Assembly: GCA_015057085.1 (NCBI GenBank)
Contig: SVFB01000062.1
Location: forward strand, 42,545 to 106,544
Direction: 5' to 3'
DNA length: 64,000 bases
Source: Lachnospiraceae bacterium
GTDB lineage: Bacteria; Bacillota; Clostridia; Lachnospirales; Lachnospiraceae
Shown: positions 53,982-62,114 of the stretch, one piece after another
Layout of the letters: each line of letters begins with the position of its first letter
Position numbering within the stretch: position 1 is the stretch's first letter
The notes under the pieces: model-generated
What the model was told of the DNA's origin: nothing
Database searches by the model: none
Seen by the model: only the letters and a program-made list of their open reading frames with translations
Translations under genes and position numbers: made by a program

Positions 53982-55493
53982 ATGGCAGTCAACTCATTCG
54001 CTTCGATTTATATCGGATCTTATGAACTATCTTTGAAAGTATTTGAATTCACATCCAAAGGCAGGATGAAGGAAATAGATTTTGTTCGCAGCCGAATCAA
54101 TCTTGGAAAAGACATCTATCATACAGGTGCAGTAGGCTACGAAACAGTAGAGCAGCTGTGTGATACTTTGTCTGAATTCCAGAATATCTTAAAGACTTAT
54201 CGCGTCAATACCTATGAGGTATACATGTCTGTTGCGATTCGAGATGCGTCCAACGAATTGTTTGTATTGAATCAGATTCATATTCGAACAGGAATTACAG
54301 TATCTGTATTAAGCAATTCCGAACACCGTTTTATCACATACGAAACAATTGCAGCAAGAGCGCATTTTGATGAAGCAATGAAGGATGCAGCCTTTGTGGA
54401 TATTGGTGGATCCGGAATTCAGATTACTCTTTTTGAAAATGGGAAAATTATTACAACTCAACATATGGACTTAGGAACCATTCGCCTGCGTAATATGCTG
54501 CGCAGCTCCGACAGTTCTATCATAAATTACAGAAAAGCGCTATCGGAATTCATCATCAAGCGTTTAGAAGTCTTCCGTGCAATGTATTTGAAACGTGATG
54601 TGAAGAATCTGATTTTAATCAGTGACTATGGGGAGCTGGTGATGAAACAGACGGAGAAAGCCCAGGAAGAGGAATATACCGTATCTGCAGAGAAATTTCT
54701 AAAGGTTTCAGACAAGCTATTAAAACGAACGGATTATGATCATGAAGATCCATTCATAGTGCCATCCGTAATCCTGTTCAAAGGACTTACAGAAGTATTT
54801 CGCTGCGAGAGCGTGATCGTCCCGGGTACGGATATCTGCGATGGTATTGCCTTTGATTTTGCAAGACGTAAGAATTTGATTACGGTAAATCATTCATTTG
54901 ATGAAGATGTGCTATCTGCATCTAGAAATCTTGCAGAGCATTTTAAGAGCTATTCCCCTCATATTGAAGCATTAAATGATTTGGCAACACAGATTTTCAC
55001 CGCCATGAAGAAGGTGCATGGATTAAACAAACGGCATTTGCTTTTGCTCCGTTGCGCCACTTTGCTGCATGATGTGGGAAAATACGTAAGTATTTCCAAC
55101 GGCTCAATCAGTGCCTATAATATCATCATGGAATCGGAGATAATCGGATTAACACATTTAGAGAGAAGCATCGTCGCATATACGGTTTTGTTTAATACAT
55201 TACCGCTTATGAAAATCGAAGATTTGCCGGATCCTATAGATGAAGACAGCTATATTGTCTTTGCAAAACTTTCTGCGATTCTGCGCGTGGCAAACGCATT
55301 GGACCAAAGCCATAAACAAAAATTCGGAAATGTACGTATTTCCTTGAAAGACCGACAGTTGATGATATCTGTTGAAGCAACGGAAGATATCACATTGGAG
55401 AGAGCGCTGTTTGAGAATAAGACAAAGTATTTCGAAAATGTATTCTCTATTAAACCGGTTTTGAAAGAAAAAAGAGTCTATAAAGTAAACTGA
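53982..55493 (+). CDS. Ppx/GppA-type phosphatase with C-terminal HD domain
   Basis: This 503-residue protein has an ASKHA-type Ppx/GppA domain (about 1-300) and a C-terminal HD domain (LLHDVGKYV). It is probably an exopolyphosphatase or (p)ppGpp-related phosphatase. The first phosphate loop reads SIYIGSYELSL (Y10 where an Asp is usual), while the second is normal (VDIGGSGIQI). AAAGGAGG upstream suits ATG 53982, not 53961. ppk follows after 18 bp. Confidence 0.85.
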   Translation: MAVNSFASIYIGSYELSLKVFEFTSKGRMKEIDFVRSRINLGKDIYHTGAVGYETVEQLCDTLSEFQNILKTYRVNTYEVYMSVAIRDASNELFVLNQIHIRTGITVSVLSNSEHRFITYETIAARAHFDEAMKDAAFVDIGGSGIQITLFENGKIITTQHMDLGTIRLRNMLRSSDSSIINYRKALSEFIIKRLEVFRAMYLKRDVKNLILISDYGELVMKQTEKAQEEEYTVSAEKFLKVSDKLLKRTDYDHEDPFIVPSVILFKGLTEVFRCESVIVPGTDICDGIAFDFARRKNLITVNHSFDEDVLSASRNLAEHFKSYSPHIEALNDLATQIFTAMKKVHGLNKRHLLLLRCATLLHDVGKYVSISNGSISAYNIIMESEIIGLTHLERSIVAYTVLFNTLPLMKIEDLPDPIDEDSYIVFAKLSAILRVANALDQSHKQKFGNVRISLKDRQLMISVEATEDITLERALFENKTKYFENVFSIKPVLKEKRVYKVN

Positions 55494-55511
55494 TTCAAAA
55501 AGGGGTAGTTT

Positions 55512-57647
55512 ATGGAAAAAGAATTTGATTTCAAAAAACATGAATATTATGAGAACAGGGAATTAAGCTGGCTGAAATTTGATACAAGAGTTTTGTCTGA
55601 AGCAAAGGATAAAAACATCCCGCTTTTGGAAAGATTGAAATTTATTAGTATCACATCTTCAAATCTCGACGAATTCTTCATGGTTCGCGTGGCTTCGCTA
55701 AAAGATATGGTACATGCCGGATACAAGAAGAGAGATATTGCAGGCTTGACCGCATCAGAGCAGCTTGAATATATCAACAGAGATACGCGTGCTTTGGTGG
55801 AAAGTCAGTACAGCACCTACAATCGTTCGCTTGTGCCTCTGCTTCAAAAAGAAGGGATTTATATCTATGAAAACTATGACAAACTTACAGCAGAGCAAAG
55901 TGCGTTTGTAGATGCATATTTCATGGACAATATTTATCCGGTTCTGACACCGATGGCAGTGGACGCATCCCGCCCGTTTCCTTTGATTCGCAACAGATCC
56001 CTGAATATCGGAGCATTATTGCAGAGCAAAAAAGATGAAAAAGATCATGAGAGAGTATTTGCAACGGTACAGGTTCCGTCGGGGCTTCCACGTTTGGTGC
56101 AGGTTCCGGCAGAAGAAAACACGAATGTCTTTATTCTTTTAGAAAAAGTCATTGAAAAGAATCTGGATAAATTATTTTCAAATTATAAGATTCTTTGTGC
56201 GCATCCGTATCGAATCATGCGTAATGCAGACTTGACCATTGACGAGGAAGAAGCATCCGATTTGTTAAAAGAGATCGAGAACAAATTAAAGATGCGTCAA
56301 TGGGGCGAGGTAATTCGACTGGAAGTCGAAGAAAAGGTTGATAAAAAGCTGTTAAAGATTTTAAAGCATGAACTGAAAGTTGCTGATGAGGATATTTTCT
56401 ATATCAATGGTCCGATTGATTTAACCTTTACCATGAAAGTGGCAGGATTAGATGGCTATGATAGGCTTCGTTACAAGCAACCGACACCGAGTCGCGTTCC
56501 TGAAATAGAGCCGGGAGAGGATATCTTTGAAATCATTCGAAGGGGAGATATTTTCCTTCATCACCCATATGAAACCTTTGATCCTGTCGTAGATTTTATT
56601 CGTCAGGCAGCAAATGATCCGGATGTGTTGGCAATTAAGCAGACCTTGTATCGTGTCAGCGGCAATTCACCAATCATTGCATCCTTGGCAAAAGCGGCAG
56701 AAAATGGTAAACAGGTTACGGTATTAGTTGAGTTAAAGGCTCGATTTGACGAGGAAAATAATATTGTCTGGGCGAAGATGCTCGAAAAAGCAGGTTGCCA
56801 TGTAATTTATGGATTGGTAGGCTTAAAAACACATTGCAAAATTGCTCTGGTTGTACGCAAAGAAGAGGAAGGAATCCGTAGATATGTCCATCTCGCAACC
56901 GGAAATTATAATGATTCAACTGCTAAATTATATACAGATTGCGGAATATTCAGTTGTAAGGAATCCTATGGAGAAGATGCAACCGCAGTCTTTAATATGC
57001 TTTCCGGTTACAGTGAACCAAAGCATTGGAACGAGCTGATACTTGCGCCATATTGGATGAAAGACAGATTCCTTTCTTTGATTGATCGAGAGGCCAGAAA
57101 TGCTCAAAATGGTGATGAAGCACGCATTGTGGCAAAAATGAATTCACTTTGCGATCCGCAGATTATCGAAGCATTGTATAAAGCTTCTGCAGCCGGTGTT
57201 AAGATTGAATTGATCGTTCGAGGTATTTGCTGTTTAAGAGTTGGAATTGAGGGCATCAGTGAAAATATTACCGTGCGCTCAATCGTTGGTAATTTCTTAG
57301 AGCACAGCCGTATTTTCTATTTTGAAAACGGTGGCGAACCGGAGGTTTATATGGGAAGCGCTGACTGGATGCCGCGAAATCTGGATAAGCGCGTGGAAAT
57401 CGTATTCCCATTGTTAGAAGATCGTTTAAAAGAGCGTGCAATTCATATTTTGGAGTTAGAACTTGCAGATACCGAAAAAGCACATATTCTCGGAGCAGAC
57501 GGGAATTACGAAAAGGTTGACAGAAGAGGTAAAGTTCATGTAAACTCACAGATGGAATTTGTGAAAGAGGCAGCTGCGGCAGTTCCTGTGGAGGAATCCA
57601 AGAAAGAACGCGTATTTGTTCCTGCAGAAATTTCAAAAATGCATTGA
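55512..57647 (+). CDS. ppk1: Polyphosphate kinase 1
   Basis: PPK1 (711 residues) makes inorganic polyphosphate from ATP. It has N and head domains (ENRELSWLKFDTRVL) and two phospholipase-D-like C-terminal domains. The catalytic His is in GLKTHCKIALVV, and a second conserved His lies in EHSRIFYF. The pairing with ppx allows control of polyphosphate. The stop codon is embedded in the -35 box of the infC promoter. Confidence 0.96.
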   Translation: MEKEFDFKKHEYYENRELSWLKFDTRVLSEAKDKNIPLLERLKFISITSSNLDEFFMVRVASLKDMVHAGYKKRDIAGLTASEQLEYINRDTRALVESQYSTYNRSLVPLLQKEGIYIYENYDKLTAEQSAFVDAYFMDNIYPVLTPMAVDASRPFPLIRNRSLNIGALLQSKKDEKDHERVFATVQVPSGLPRLVQVPAEENTNVFILLEKVIEKNLDKLFSNYKILCAHPYRIMRNADLTIDEEEASDLLKEIENKLKMRQWGEVIRLEVEEKVDKKLLKILKHELKVADEDIFYINGPIDLTFTMKVAGLDGYDRLRYKQPTPSRVPEIEPGEDIFEIIRRGDIFLHHPYETFDPVVDFIRQAANDPDVLAIKQTLYRVSGNSPIIASLAKAAENGKQVTVLVELKARFDEENNIVWAKMLEKAGCHVIYGLVGLKTHCKIALVVRKEEEGIRRYVHLATGNYNDSTAKLYTDCGIFSCKESYGEDATAVFNMLSGYSEPKHWNELILAPYWMKDRFLSLIDREARNAQNGDEARIVAKMNSLCDPQIIEALYKASAAGVKIELIVRGICCLRVGIEGISENITVRSIVGNFLEHSRIFYFENGGEPEVYMGSADWMPRNLDKRVEIVFPLLEDRLKERAIHILELELADTEKAHILGADGNYEKVDRRGKVHVNSQMEFVKEAAAAVPVEESKKERVFVPAEISKMH

Positions 57648-57672
57648 CACAGCTTAATACGTGTGTTATATT
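57644..57672 (+). promoter_or_regulatory. infC-rpmI-rplT promoter
   Basis: A perfect TTGACA (57644-57649), a 17-bp spacer and TATATT (57667-57672) form a strong sigma-A promoter. It overlaps the ppk1 stop codon (57645-57647). Confidence 0.85.
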
Positions 57673-57678
57673 ATCAGA

Positions 57679-57808
57679 GTTGTTAGAAAACAAGTAGAGT
57701 ATCCACTCTCACCTAAGCGCAATCGGGCGACTTAGCGTTTATATTTTTAGCATATTGATTTTGATGTTAGAAATGTTAGTGGATAGTCTGCCTATCCACT
57801 ATTTTTTT
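57679..57808 (+). ncRNA. L20-type leader (attenuator) of infC-rpmI-rplT
   Basis: The leader has a local hairpin AGAGT-atcc-ACTCT (57696-57709), a CTAAG/CTTAG stem (57713-57735) and a terminator (57777-57808). TATCCACT (57700-57707) is complementary to AGTGGATA (57778-57785) on the terminator's 5' arm, giving an alternative antiterminator. In B. subtilis L20 binds such a leader and causes early termination. Confidence 0.8.
57777..57808 (+). terminator. Attenuator terminator in the infC leader
   Basis: TAGTGGATAG (57777-57786) / CTATCCACTA (57792-57801) is a perfect 10-bp stem with loop tctgc, followed by TTTTTTTG. Confidence 0.88.
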
Positions 57809-57827
57809 GTTTTGGAGGTAAATAGCC

Positions 57828-58334
57828 ATTAGCGATTTTATGATTAATGAGCAGATCCGTGATAAGGAAGTTCGACTCATTGGGGAAAACGGCGAACAGT
57901 TAGGTATTTTTTCCGCGAGGGAAGCACAGAAGATGGCAGACGATGCAAATCTTGATTTAGTAAAGATTGCTCCGAATGCGAAGCCACCTGTATGTAAGAT
58001 TATCGATTACGGTAAATTTAAGTATGAGCAGGTTCGCAAGGAAAAGGATGCCAAGAAAAAGCAGAAGACAGTTGAATTAAAAGAAATTCGACTTTCTCCA
58101 AATATTGATACCAATGATTTAAATACCAAAATGAATGCTGCCAGAAAGTTCTTATCCAAGGGCAATCGTGTAAAGGTTACACTTCGTTTCCGTGGTAGAG
58201 AAATGGCTCATATGAACCAGAGCAAGCACATCTTAGATGATCTTGCAGAACAGCTTTCAGACGTAGCAGTAGTGGAGAAAGCTCCGAAGGTCGAAGGTCG
58301 ATCAATCGGAATGGTACTGGCAGAGAAAAAATAA
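57828..58334 (+). CDS. infC: Translation initiation factor IF-3 (AUU start)
   Basis: IF-3 (168 residues from ATT 57828) prevents premature subunit joining. Its body (NEQIRDKEVRLIGENGEQLG and the linker-C-domain segment) is standard. GGAGGT at 57814-57819 is 8 nt before ATT 57828, but 20 nt before the first ATG (57840, in frame). The AUU start is known in infC of E. coli and B. subtilis and lets IF-3 repress its own synthesis. It is in an operon with rpmI and rplT. Confidence 0.95.
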   Translation: MSDFMINEQIRDKEVRLIGENGEQLGIFSAREAQKMADDANLDLVKIAPNAKPPVCKIIDYGKFKYEQVRKEKDAKKKQKTVELKEIRLSPNIDTNDLNTKMNAARKFLSKGNRVKVTLRFRGREMAHMNQSKHILDDLAEQLSDVAVVEKAPKVEGRSIGMVLAEKK

Positions 58335-58355
58335 CATTTTAAGGAGGAACACAAA

Positions 58356-58553
58356 ATGCCAAAGCAGAAGACAAGCAGAGCAGCTGCAAAGAGATTCAAA
58401 GTTACAGGATCCGGAAAGTTAAAGAGAAATAAGGCTTACAAGCGTCATATCTTAACAAAGAAGTCTACCAAGCTTAAGAGAACCCTCAGAAAGCCTGCTA
58501 TGACTGATTCAACAAACGTTAAGAACATGAAGAAGATTTTACCATACGTGTAA
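58356..58553 (+). CDS. rpmI: 50S ribosomal protein L35
   Basis: L35 (65 residues) has the usual start [20 protein letters not shown] and a basic composition. AAGGAGGAACACAAA precedes the ATG. It lies between infC and rplT, as in most bacteria. Confidence 0.97.
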   Translation: MPKQKTSRAAAKRFKVTGSGKLKRNKAYKRHILTKKSTKLKRTLRKPAMTDSTNVKNMKKILPYV

Positions 58554-58574
58554 GATAGGTTAAGGAGGAAAACA

Positions 58575-58931
58575 ATGGCAAGAGTTAAAGGCGGATTAAA
58601 CGCTAAGAAAAAACATAATAGAACATTAAAGTTAGCTAAGGGTTACAGAGGAGCTCGTTCTAAGCAGTATCGTGTAGCTAAGCAGTCTGTCATGAGAGCC
58701 TTAACAAGTTCTTATGCAGGACGTAAAGAGAGAAAGAGACAGTTCCGTCGTCTTTGGATCGCTCGTATCAACGCAGCTTCAAGATTAAACGGACTTTCAT
58801 ACAGCCAGTTTATGCACGGCTTAAAGCTTGCAAACATCGACTTAAACAGAAAGGTACTTGCTGATATGGCAGTTACCGATGCAGAAGGTTTTGCAAAGCT
58901 TGTTGATGTAGCAAAGAGCAAGATTGCTTAA
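58575..58931 (+). CDS. rplT: 50S ribosomal protein L20
   Basis: L20 (118 residues) has the typical [22 protein letters not shown] start and C-terminal domain. It is also the likely leader-binding regulator of this operon. AAGGAGGAAAACA precedes the ATG. A strong terminator follows. Confidence 0.97.
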   Translation: MARVKGGLNAKKKHNRTLKLAKGYRGARSKQYRVAKQSVMRALTSSYAGRKERKRQFRRLWIARINAASRLNGLSYSQFMHGLKLANIDLNRKVLADMAVTDAEGFAKLVDVAKSKIA

Positions 58932-58953
58932 TTGCATTATTGAATTGATTATT

Positions 58954-58987
58954 AAAAAGTGATTCCCAATCGGGAATCACTTTTTTG
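58954..58987. terminator. Bidirectional terminator, rplT/araC-type gene
   Basis: AAAAAGTGATTCCC (58954-58967) / GGGAATCACTTTTT with loop aatc is a perfect 14-bp stem with T runs on both sides, serving two convergent genes. Confidence 0.9.
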
Positions 58988-58991
58988 GTGT

Positions 58992-59819
58992 TTATTGATG
59001 TTGTTTGCGATAGGCGCTTGGTGAAGCCCCCTTTGCATTGCGAAAAGCTTTTGAAAAATACAAACTGTTATCGAATCCAACAGAATTTGCAATGGCCGTA
59101 ACCGAAAGGGTGGTATCCTCCAATAAATGACAAGCCTGGCGAATTCGATAATCACTTAAATATTCCTTTGGAGATTGTGATAGCAGACTCTGAAAGGAGC
59201 GAAACAGTTGGCTACGGCTGATCCCTACATAGGATGCAATATTTTCGACAGAAATCGGATATGCATAATTGCGACTGATATATTCCATGGCTTTTTGCAC
59301 ATAATTGACAGCCGTATCATATTGATGCACCAGGGCTGCGCCCTGCATAAAGACAGAAAGCAAAATATATAGATAGCCGGCCATTTCTACAGCGTTGGAA
59401 AACTGATTTCCGGAGGCGTGATAGATATGTTCTACCTCCTGTCTAACGCGTGAACCGTAGGGGATGTTTTTCAGAAATGGACTTTCTGCTGTAAAATCTG
59501 TGGCGGAAAGCACAGTGGCAGCATCACTTCCGGTGAAGCCAACCCAAAAGTATTCCCAAGGTTCATTCTCATCTGCCTGATATGAGATTTCGGTATTTGG
59601 ATAAATCAAAAAAGCATCACCAGCAGAAAACTGTTGAGGTTTTGATCCCGGAAATTGATAGCTTCCTTTCCCTGAAACAACATAATGAATCAGATAGTGA
59701 TCTCGAATTCCCGGTCCCCATTTATGTCCGGGAGTAGTCTTTTCCCAACCGACATTTGTGACAGATAAGGAGACAAGCCCCTGTTTGGTTGCTTTATAAG
59801 AATATTTGGATTGTTCCAT
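58992..59819 (-). CDS. AraC family transcriptional regulator
   Basis: This 275-residue regulator has an N-terminal cupin-type sensing domain (about 10-150, with HYVVSGKGSYQFPGSKPQQF) and a C-terminal AraC helix-turn-helix pair (about 180-270, SVENIASYVGISRSQLFRSF and VTAIANSVGFDNSLYFSKAF). The frame is open to 59843, but AAGGAG about 7 nt upstream supports ATG at 59819 (MEQSKY). The ligand is probably a sugar. It is divergent from galE. Confidence 0.9.
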   Translation of the reverse strand: MEQSKYSYKATKQGLVSLSVTNVGWEKTTPGHKWGPGIRDHYLIHYVVSGKGSYQFPGSKPQQFSAGDAFLIYPNTEISYQADENEPWEYFWVGFTGSDAATVLSATDFTAESPFLKNIPYGSRVRQEVEHIYHASGNQFSNAVEMAGYLYILLSVFMQGAALVHQYDTAVNYVQKAMEYISRNYAYPISVENIASYVGISRSQLFRSFQSLLSQSPKEYLSDYRIRQACHLLEDTTLSVTAIANSVGFDNSLYFSKAFRNAKGASPSAYRKQHQ

Positions 59820-59841
59820 GTTTGTTCTCCTTGGTATTTTC

Positions 59842-59852
59842 AATGCAACATT
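59842..59852 (+). repeat. AATGCAACATT direct repeat, copy 1 (operator-like)
   Basis: An exact 11-bp sequence, repeated at 59895-59905, 53 bp apart or about five helical turns. This copy covers the predicted start site of the AraC-type gene. Confidence 0.65.
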
Positions 59853-59858
59853 ACAATT

Positions 59859-59887
59859 ATTGTAAAATGTTCAATTGTAATTTTCAA
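59859..59887 (-). promoter_or_regulatory. Promoter of the AraC-type regulator
   Basis: On the minus strand, TTGAAA (59887-59882) and TACAAT (59864-59859) are spaced 17 bp apart. The start site would be near 59851, about 30 nt before the ATG. Confidence 0.7.
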
Positions 59888-59894
59888 TTATTCT

Positions 59895-59905
59895 AATGCA
59901 ACATT
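59895..59905 (+). repeat. AATGCAACATT direct repeat, copy 2 (operator-like)
   Basis: The second exact copy lies just upstream of the AraC-type promoter's -35 box. Together with copy 1 it brackets the promoter, as expected for autoregulation by DNA looping or cooperative binding. Confidence 0.65.
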
Positions 59906-60007
59906 TTTACATATTTTTAATACATTTTTATCTGTACAACACTCCGCAAAAGATTTATGATGATTTAGAAGTAAAGAAAAGGGTTTGCAAAAAACGGAGG
60001 TATATTT

Positions 60008-61024
60008 ATGGCAATTTTGGTAACCGGTGGAGCCGGATATATTGGATCCCATACTTGTGTAGAATTATTGAATGCAGGATACGAGGTTGTCGTATTAGAC
60101 AACTTATCCAATGCTTCAGAGAAATCTTTAGACAGAGTCGAGGAACTTACCGGCAAGAAAGTTACTTTTTATAAGGGCGATATTTTAGATCGCGATATCT
60201 TAAATCAGATCTTTGCAAAAGAGACAATCGACAGCTGCATCCATTTTGCAGGATTAAAGGCAGTTGGAGAATCAGTGGCAAAGCCATGGGAATACTACAA
60301 TAACAATATCGCAGGTACATTAACTCTTGTGGATGTGATGAGACAAAACGGATGCAAGAATATTATCTTCTCATCATCAGCAACCGTATACGGAGATCCT
60401 GCTGAAATCCCGATTACAGAGAACTGCCCGAAGGGACAGTGCACCAATCCATATGGATGGACCAAATCAATGCTCGAGCAGATTTTATCTGATATTCAAA
60501 AGGCAGATAACGAATGGAATGTCATCCTTCTTCGTTACTTTAACCCAATCGGAGCACACCAGAGCGGAAGAATAGGAGAGAATCCAAATGGTATTCCAAA
60601 CAACTTAATGCCTTACATCACACAGGTTGCTGTAGGCAAGTTAAAAGAGCTTGGAGTCTTCGGTGATGATTATGATACTCCGGACGGAACCGGTGTCAGA
60701 GATTACATCCATGTAGTTGATCTTGCAGTCGGACATGTGAAAGCATTAAAGAAGATTGAGGAGAAAGCCGGCCTTAAGATTTACAACTTAGGAACAGGTC
60801 ATGGATATTCTGTTCTTGATATCGTAAAGAACTTTGAAGCAGCAAACGACATCAAGATTCCATACAGCATCAAGCCACGTCGCGCAGGCGACATCGCAAC
60901 CTGCTACTGTGACCCATCCCGCGCAAAGGAAGAACTTGGCTGGGAAGCACAGTACGGAATTAAAGAAATGTGCCGTGATTCATGGAATTGGCAGAAGAAC
61001 AATCCGAACGGATACGAAGAATAA
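60008..61024 (+). CDS. galE: UDP-glucose 4-epimerase
   Basis: GalE (338 residues) interconverts UDP-glucose and UDP-galactose. It has the NAD-binding [14 protein letters not shown] at the start, the YxxxK motif (YGWTK) and the standard C-terminal part. ACGGAGGTATATTT precedes the ATG. It stands divergent from the AraC-type gene, without other gal genes. I could not locate a clear promoter. Confidence 0.96.
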   Translation: MAILVTGGAGYIGSHTCVELLNAGYEVVVLDNLSNASEKSLDRVEELTGKKVTFYKGDILDRDILNQIFAKETIDSCIHFAGLKAVGESVAKPWEYYNNNIAGTLTLVDVMRQNGCKNIIFSSSATVYGDPAEIPITENCPKGQCTNPYGWTKSMLEQILSDIQKADNEWNVILLRYFNPIGAHQSGRIGENPNGIPNNLMPYITQVAVGKLKELGVFGDDYDTPDGTGVRDYIHVVDLAVGHVKALKKIEEKAGLKIYNLGTGHGYSVLDIVKNFEAANDIKIPYSIKPRRAGDIATCYCDPSRAKEELGWEAQYGIKEMCRDSWNWQKNNPNGYEE

Positions 61025-61050
61025 TCGTTAAAAAAATATTTTAGAACAAA

Positions 61051-61099
61051 AAAAATAAAGCGTTCATTCCAAATTAAATGGGATGAACGCTTATTTTAT
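61051..61099. terminator. Bidirectional terminator between galE and the Xre-type gene
   Basis: AAGCGTTCATTCC (61058-61070) / GGGATGAACGCTT (61080-61092) is a 13-bp stem (one wobble) with a 9-nt loop. A- and T-rich flanks serve both directions. It covers the Xre stop codon at 61091-61093. Confidence 0.88.
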
Positions 61100-61333
61100 T
61101 TCTTGTTCAAGCTGGTCAAATATATCTGCATCAAAAAATTCTCTTAAAGAGATATCTAACCCATCGCAGAATTTCTTGATAGTTATAATGGAAATATCAT
61201 GTCGGGTTGGTTTGAACATGCTATACGCAGTGGAAGGTGTTACGCCTGATAAGTTGGCTAACTCATTGATTGTGATTTCGCGCGATTGGCAAATTTGAGT
61301 AAATCTTGCAACAACTGCATCTTTAACTCCCAT
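61091..61333 (-). CDS. Small Xre-family helix-turn-helix regulator
   Basis: This 80-residue DNA-binding protein is a single HTH_3 domain with ITINELANLSGVTPSTAYSM as the recognition part. The sequence resembles small repressors of mobile or defence-type loci. AGAAAGGAA precedes ATG 61333 on the minus strand. An inverted repeat upstream may be its operator. It is divergent from the unrecognised gene at 61483. Confidence 0.8.
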   Translation of the reverse strand: MGVKDAVVARFTQICQSREITINELANLSGVTPSTAYSMFKPTRHDISIITIKKFCDGLDISLREFFDADIFDQLEQEIK

Positions 61334-61344
61334 AGAAGTATTCC

Positions 61345-61376
61345 TTTCTACTATAATTTTACTTTGATTGTAGAAA
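61345..61376. repeat. Inverted repeat upstream of the Xre-type gene
   Basis: TTTCTAC (61345-61351) and GTAGAAA (61370-61376) are exact 7-bp arms separated by 18 bp. They cover the ribosome site and likely promoter area, consistent with autorepression. Confidence 0.55.
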
Positions 61377-61421
61377 ATAATATGTACATGAGTGTACGCA
61401 TCTGCGCATACAAATGTACTG

Positions 61422-61464
61422 AAAACTATATATAATATTTGAAAAAATCAGAAAATATAGTTTT
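61422..61464. repeat. Inverted repeat upstream of the 190-residue gene
   Basis: AAAACTATAT (61422-61431) and ATATAGTTTT (61455-61464) are exact 10-bp arms. A TATAAT at 61431-61436 overlaps the left arm, so it could be a promoter/operator or a leader hairpin close to the ribosome site GGAGGT. Confidence 0.55.
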
Positions 61465-61482
61465 GATGGAGGTCAAGATACT

Positions 61483-62055
61483 GTGCAGAGAAAAGTGGAT
61501 ATTAAGATGATTGATGAGTACATTAAGAATTTTGACAATAATGAAAAACTTAAAGAAAAAACTCTTAATGATTTGTTTCGAGAGAAATACACAAATAAAA
61601 AATTGCAGGATGTATTAATTAAGGTATGTACATTGGATGCGCTTTATGCTACACGAATAAGAAAAGCAGACTTAACAAAGATAGCGGAACATATTATAGA
61701 TTTAGAGAATATAGATGGATTGCTAGATGATGGTAATATAGAGGCTATTAATCAAATAGGAACTACACCAAAAGAAGTGAATAATGCATATTCATTTGCA
61801 TCTAAGTATTGTTCATTCCATAATCCGGACAAATTTATAATCATAGATCAGTGGAGTTGGAAAGCACTAGTAAAAATTGCAAATGAGTATCATTTGAATA
61901 CAAAATTAGCGAAAGAATGGAACTCTAAGTATGATTCTTATTTGAAATATTGTGATTGTCTTAATGAATTCTTAAGTAAATTGTCAAAAAAGTACACCTA
62001 TAAAGACATAGATAAATTTCTTTGGCTATATGGGAAAAATGATAATCGTATTTAG
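61483..62055 (+). CDS. Unrecognised 190-residue protein (accessory)
   Basis: The start is GTG 61483, supported by GGAGGT at 61468-61473. The protein is helical, Lys/Asn-rich and cytoplasmic, with no membrane helix. The most distinctive stretch is YSFASKYCSFHNPDKFIIID followed by QWSWKAL (about 102-130), preceded by CTLDALYATRIRKADL. I recall similar stretches in uncharacterised proteins, and a distant resemblance to helix-hairpin-helix (OGG-type) folds is possible but unproven. The gene is AT-rich and sits beside an Xre repressor, which suggests recent transfer. No function is assigned. Confidence 0.6.
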   Translation: MQRKVDIKMIDEYIKNFDNNEKLKEKTLNDLFREKYTNKKLQDVLIKVCTLDALYATRIRKADLTKIAEHIIDLENIDGLLDDGNIEAINQIGTTPKEVNNAYSFASKYCSFHNPDKFIIIDQWSWKALVKIANEYHLNTKLAKEWNSKYDSYLKYCDCLNEFLSKLSKKYTYKDIDKFLWLYGKNDNRI

Positions 62056-62114
62056 CATGCGAATCAACCTATGTGTTGATTGTAATACGTTATGTGTTTT
62101 ATAAGGAGATAGCT

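Noticed and set aside
60834..61031. Small overlapping coding region in galE
   Set aside because: It is an alternate-frame shadow of galE with no ribosome site or family match.
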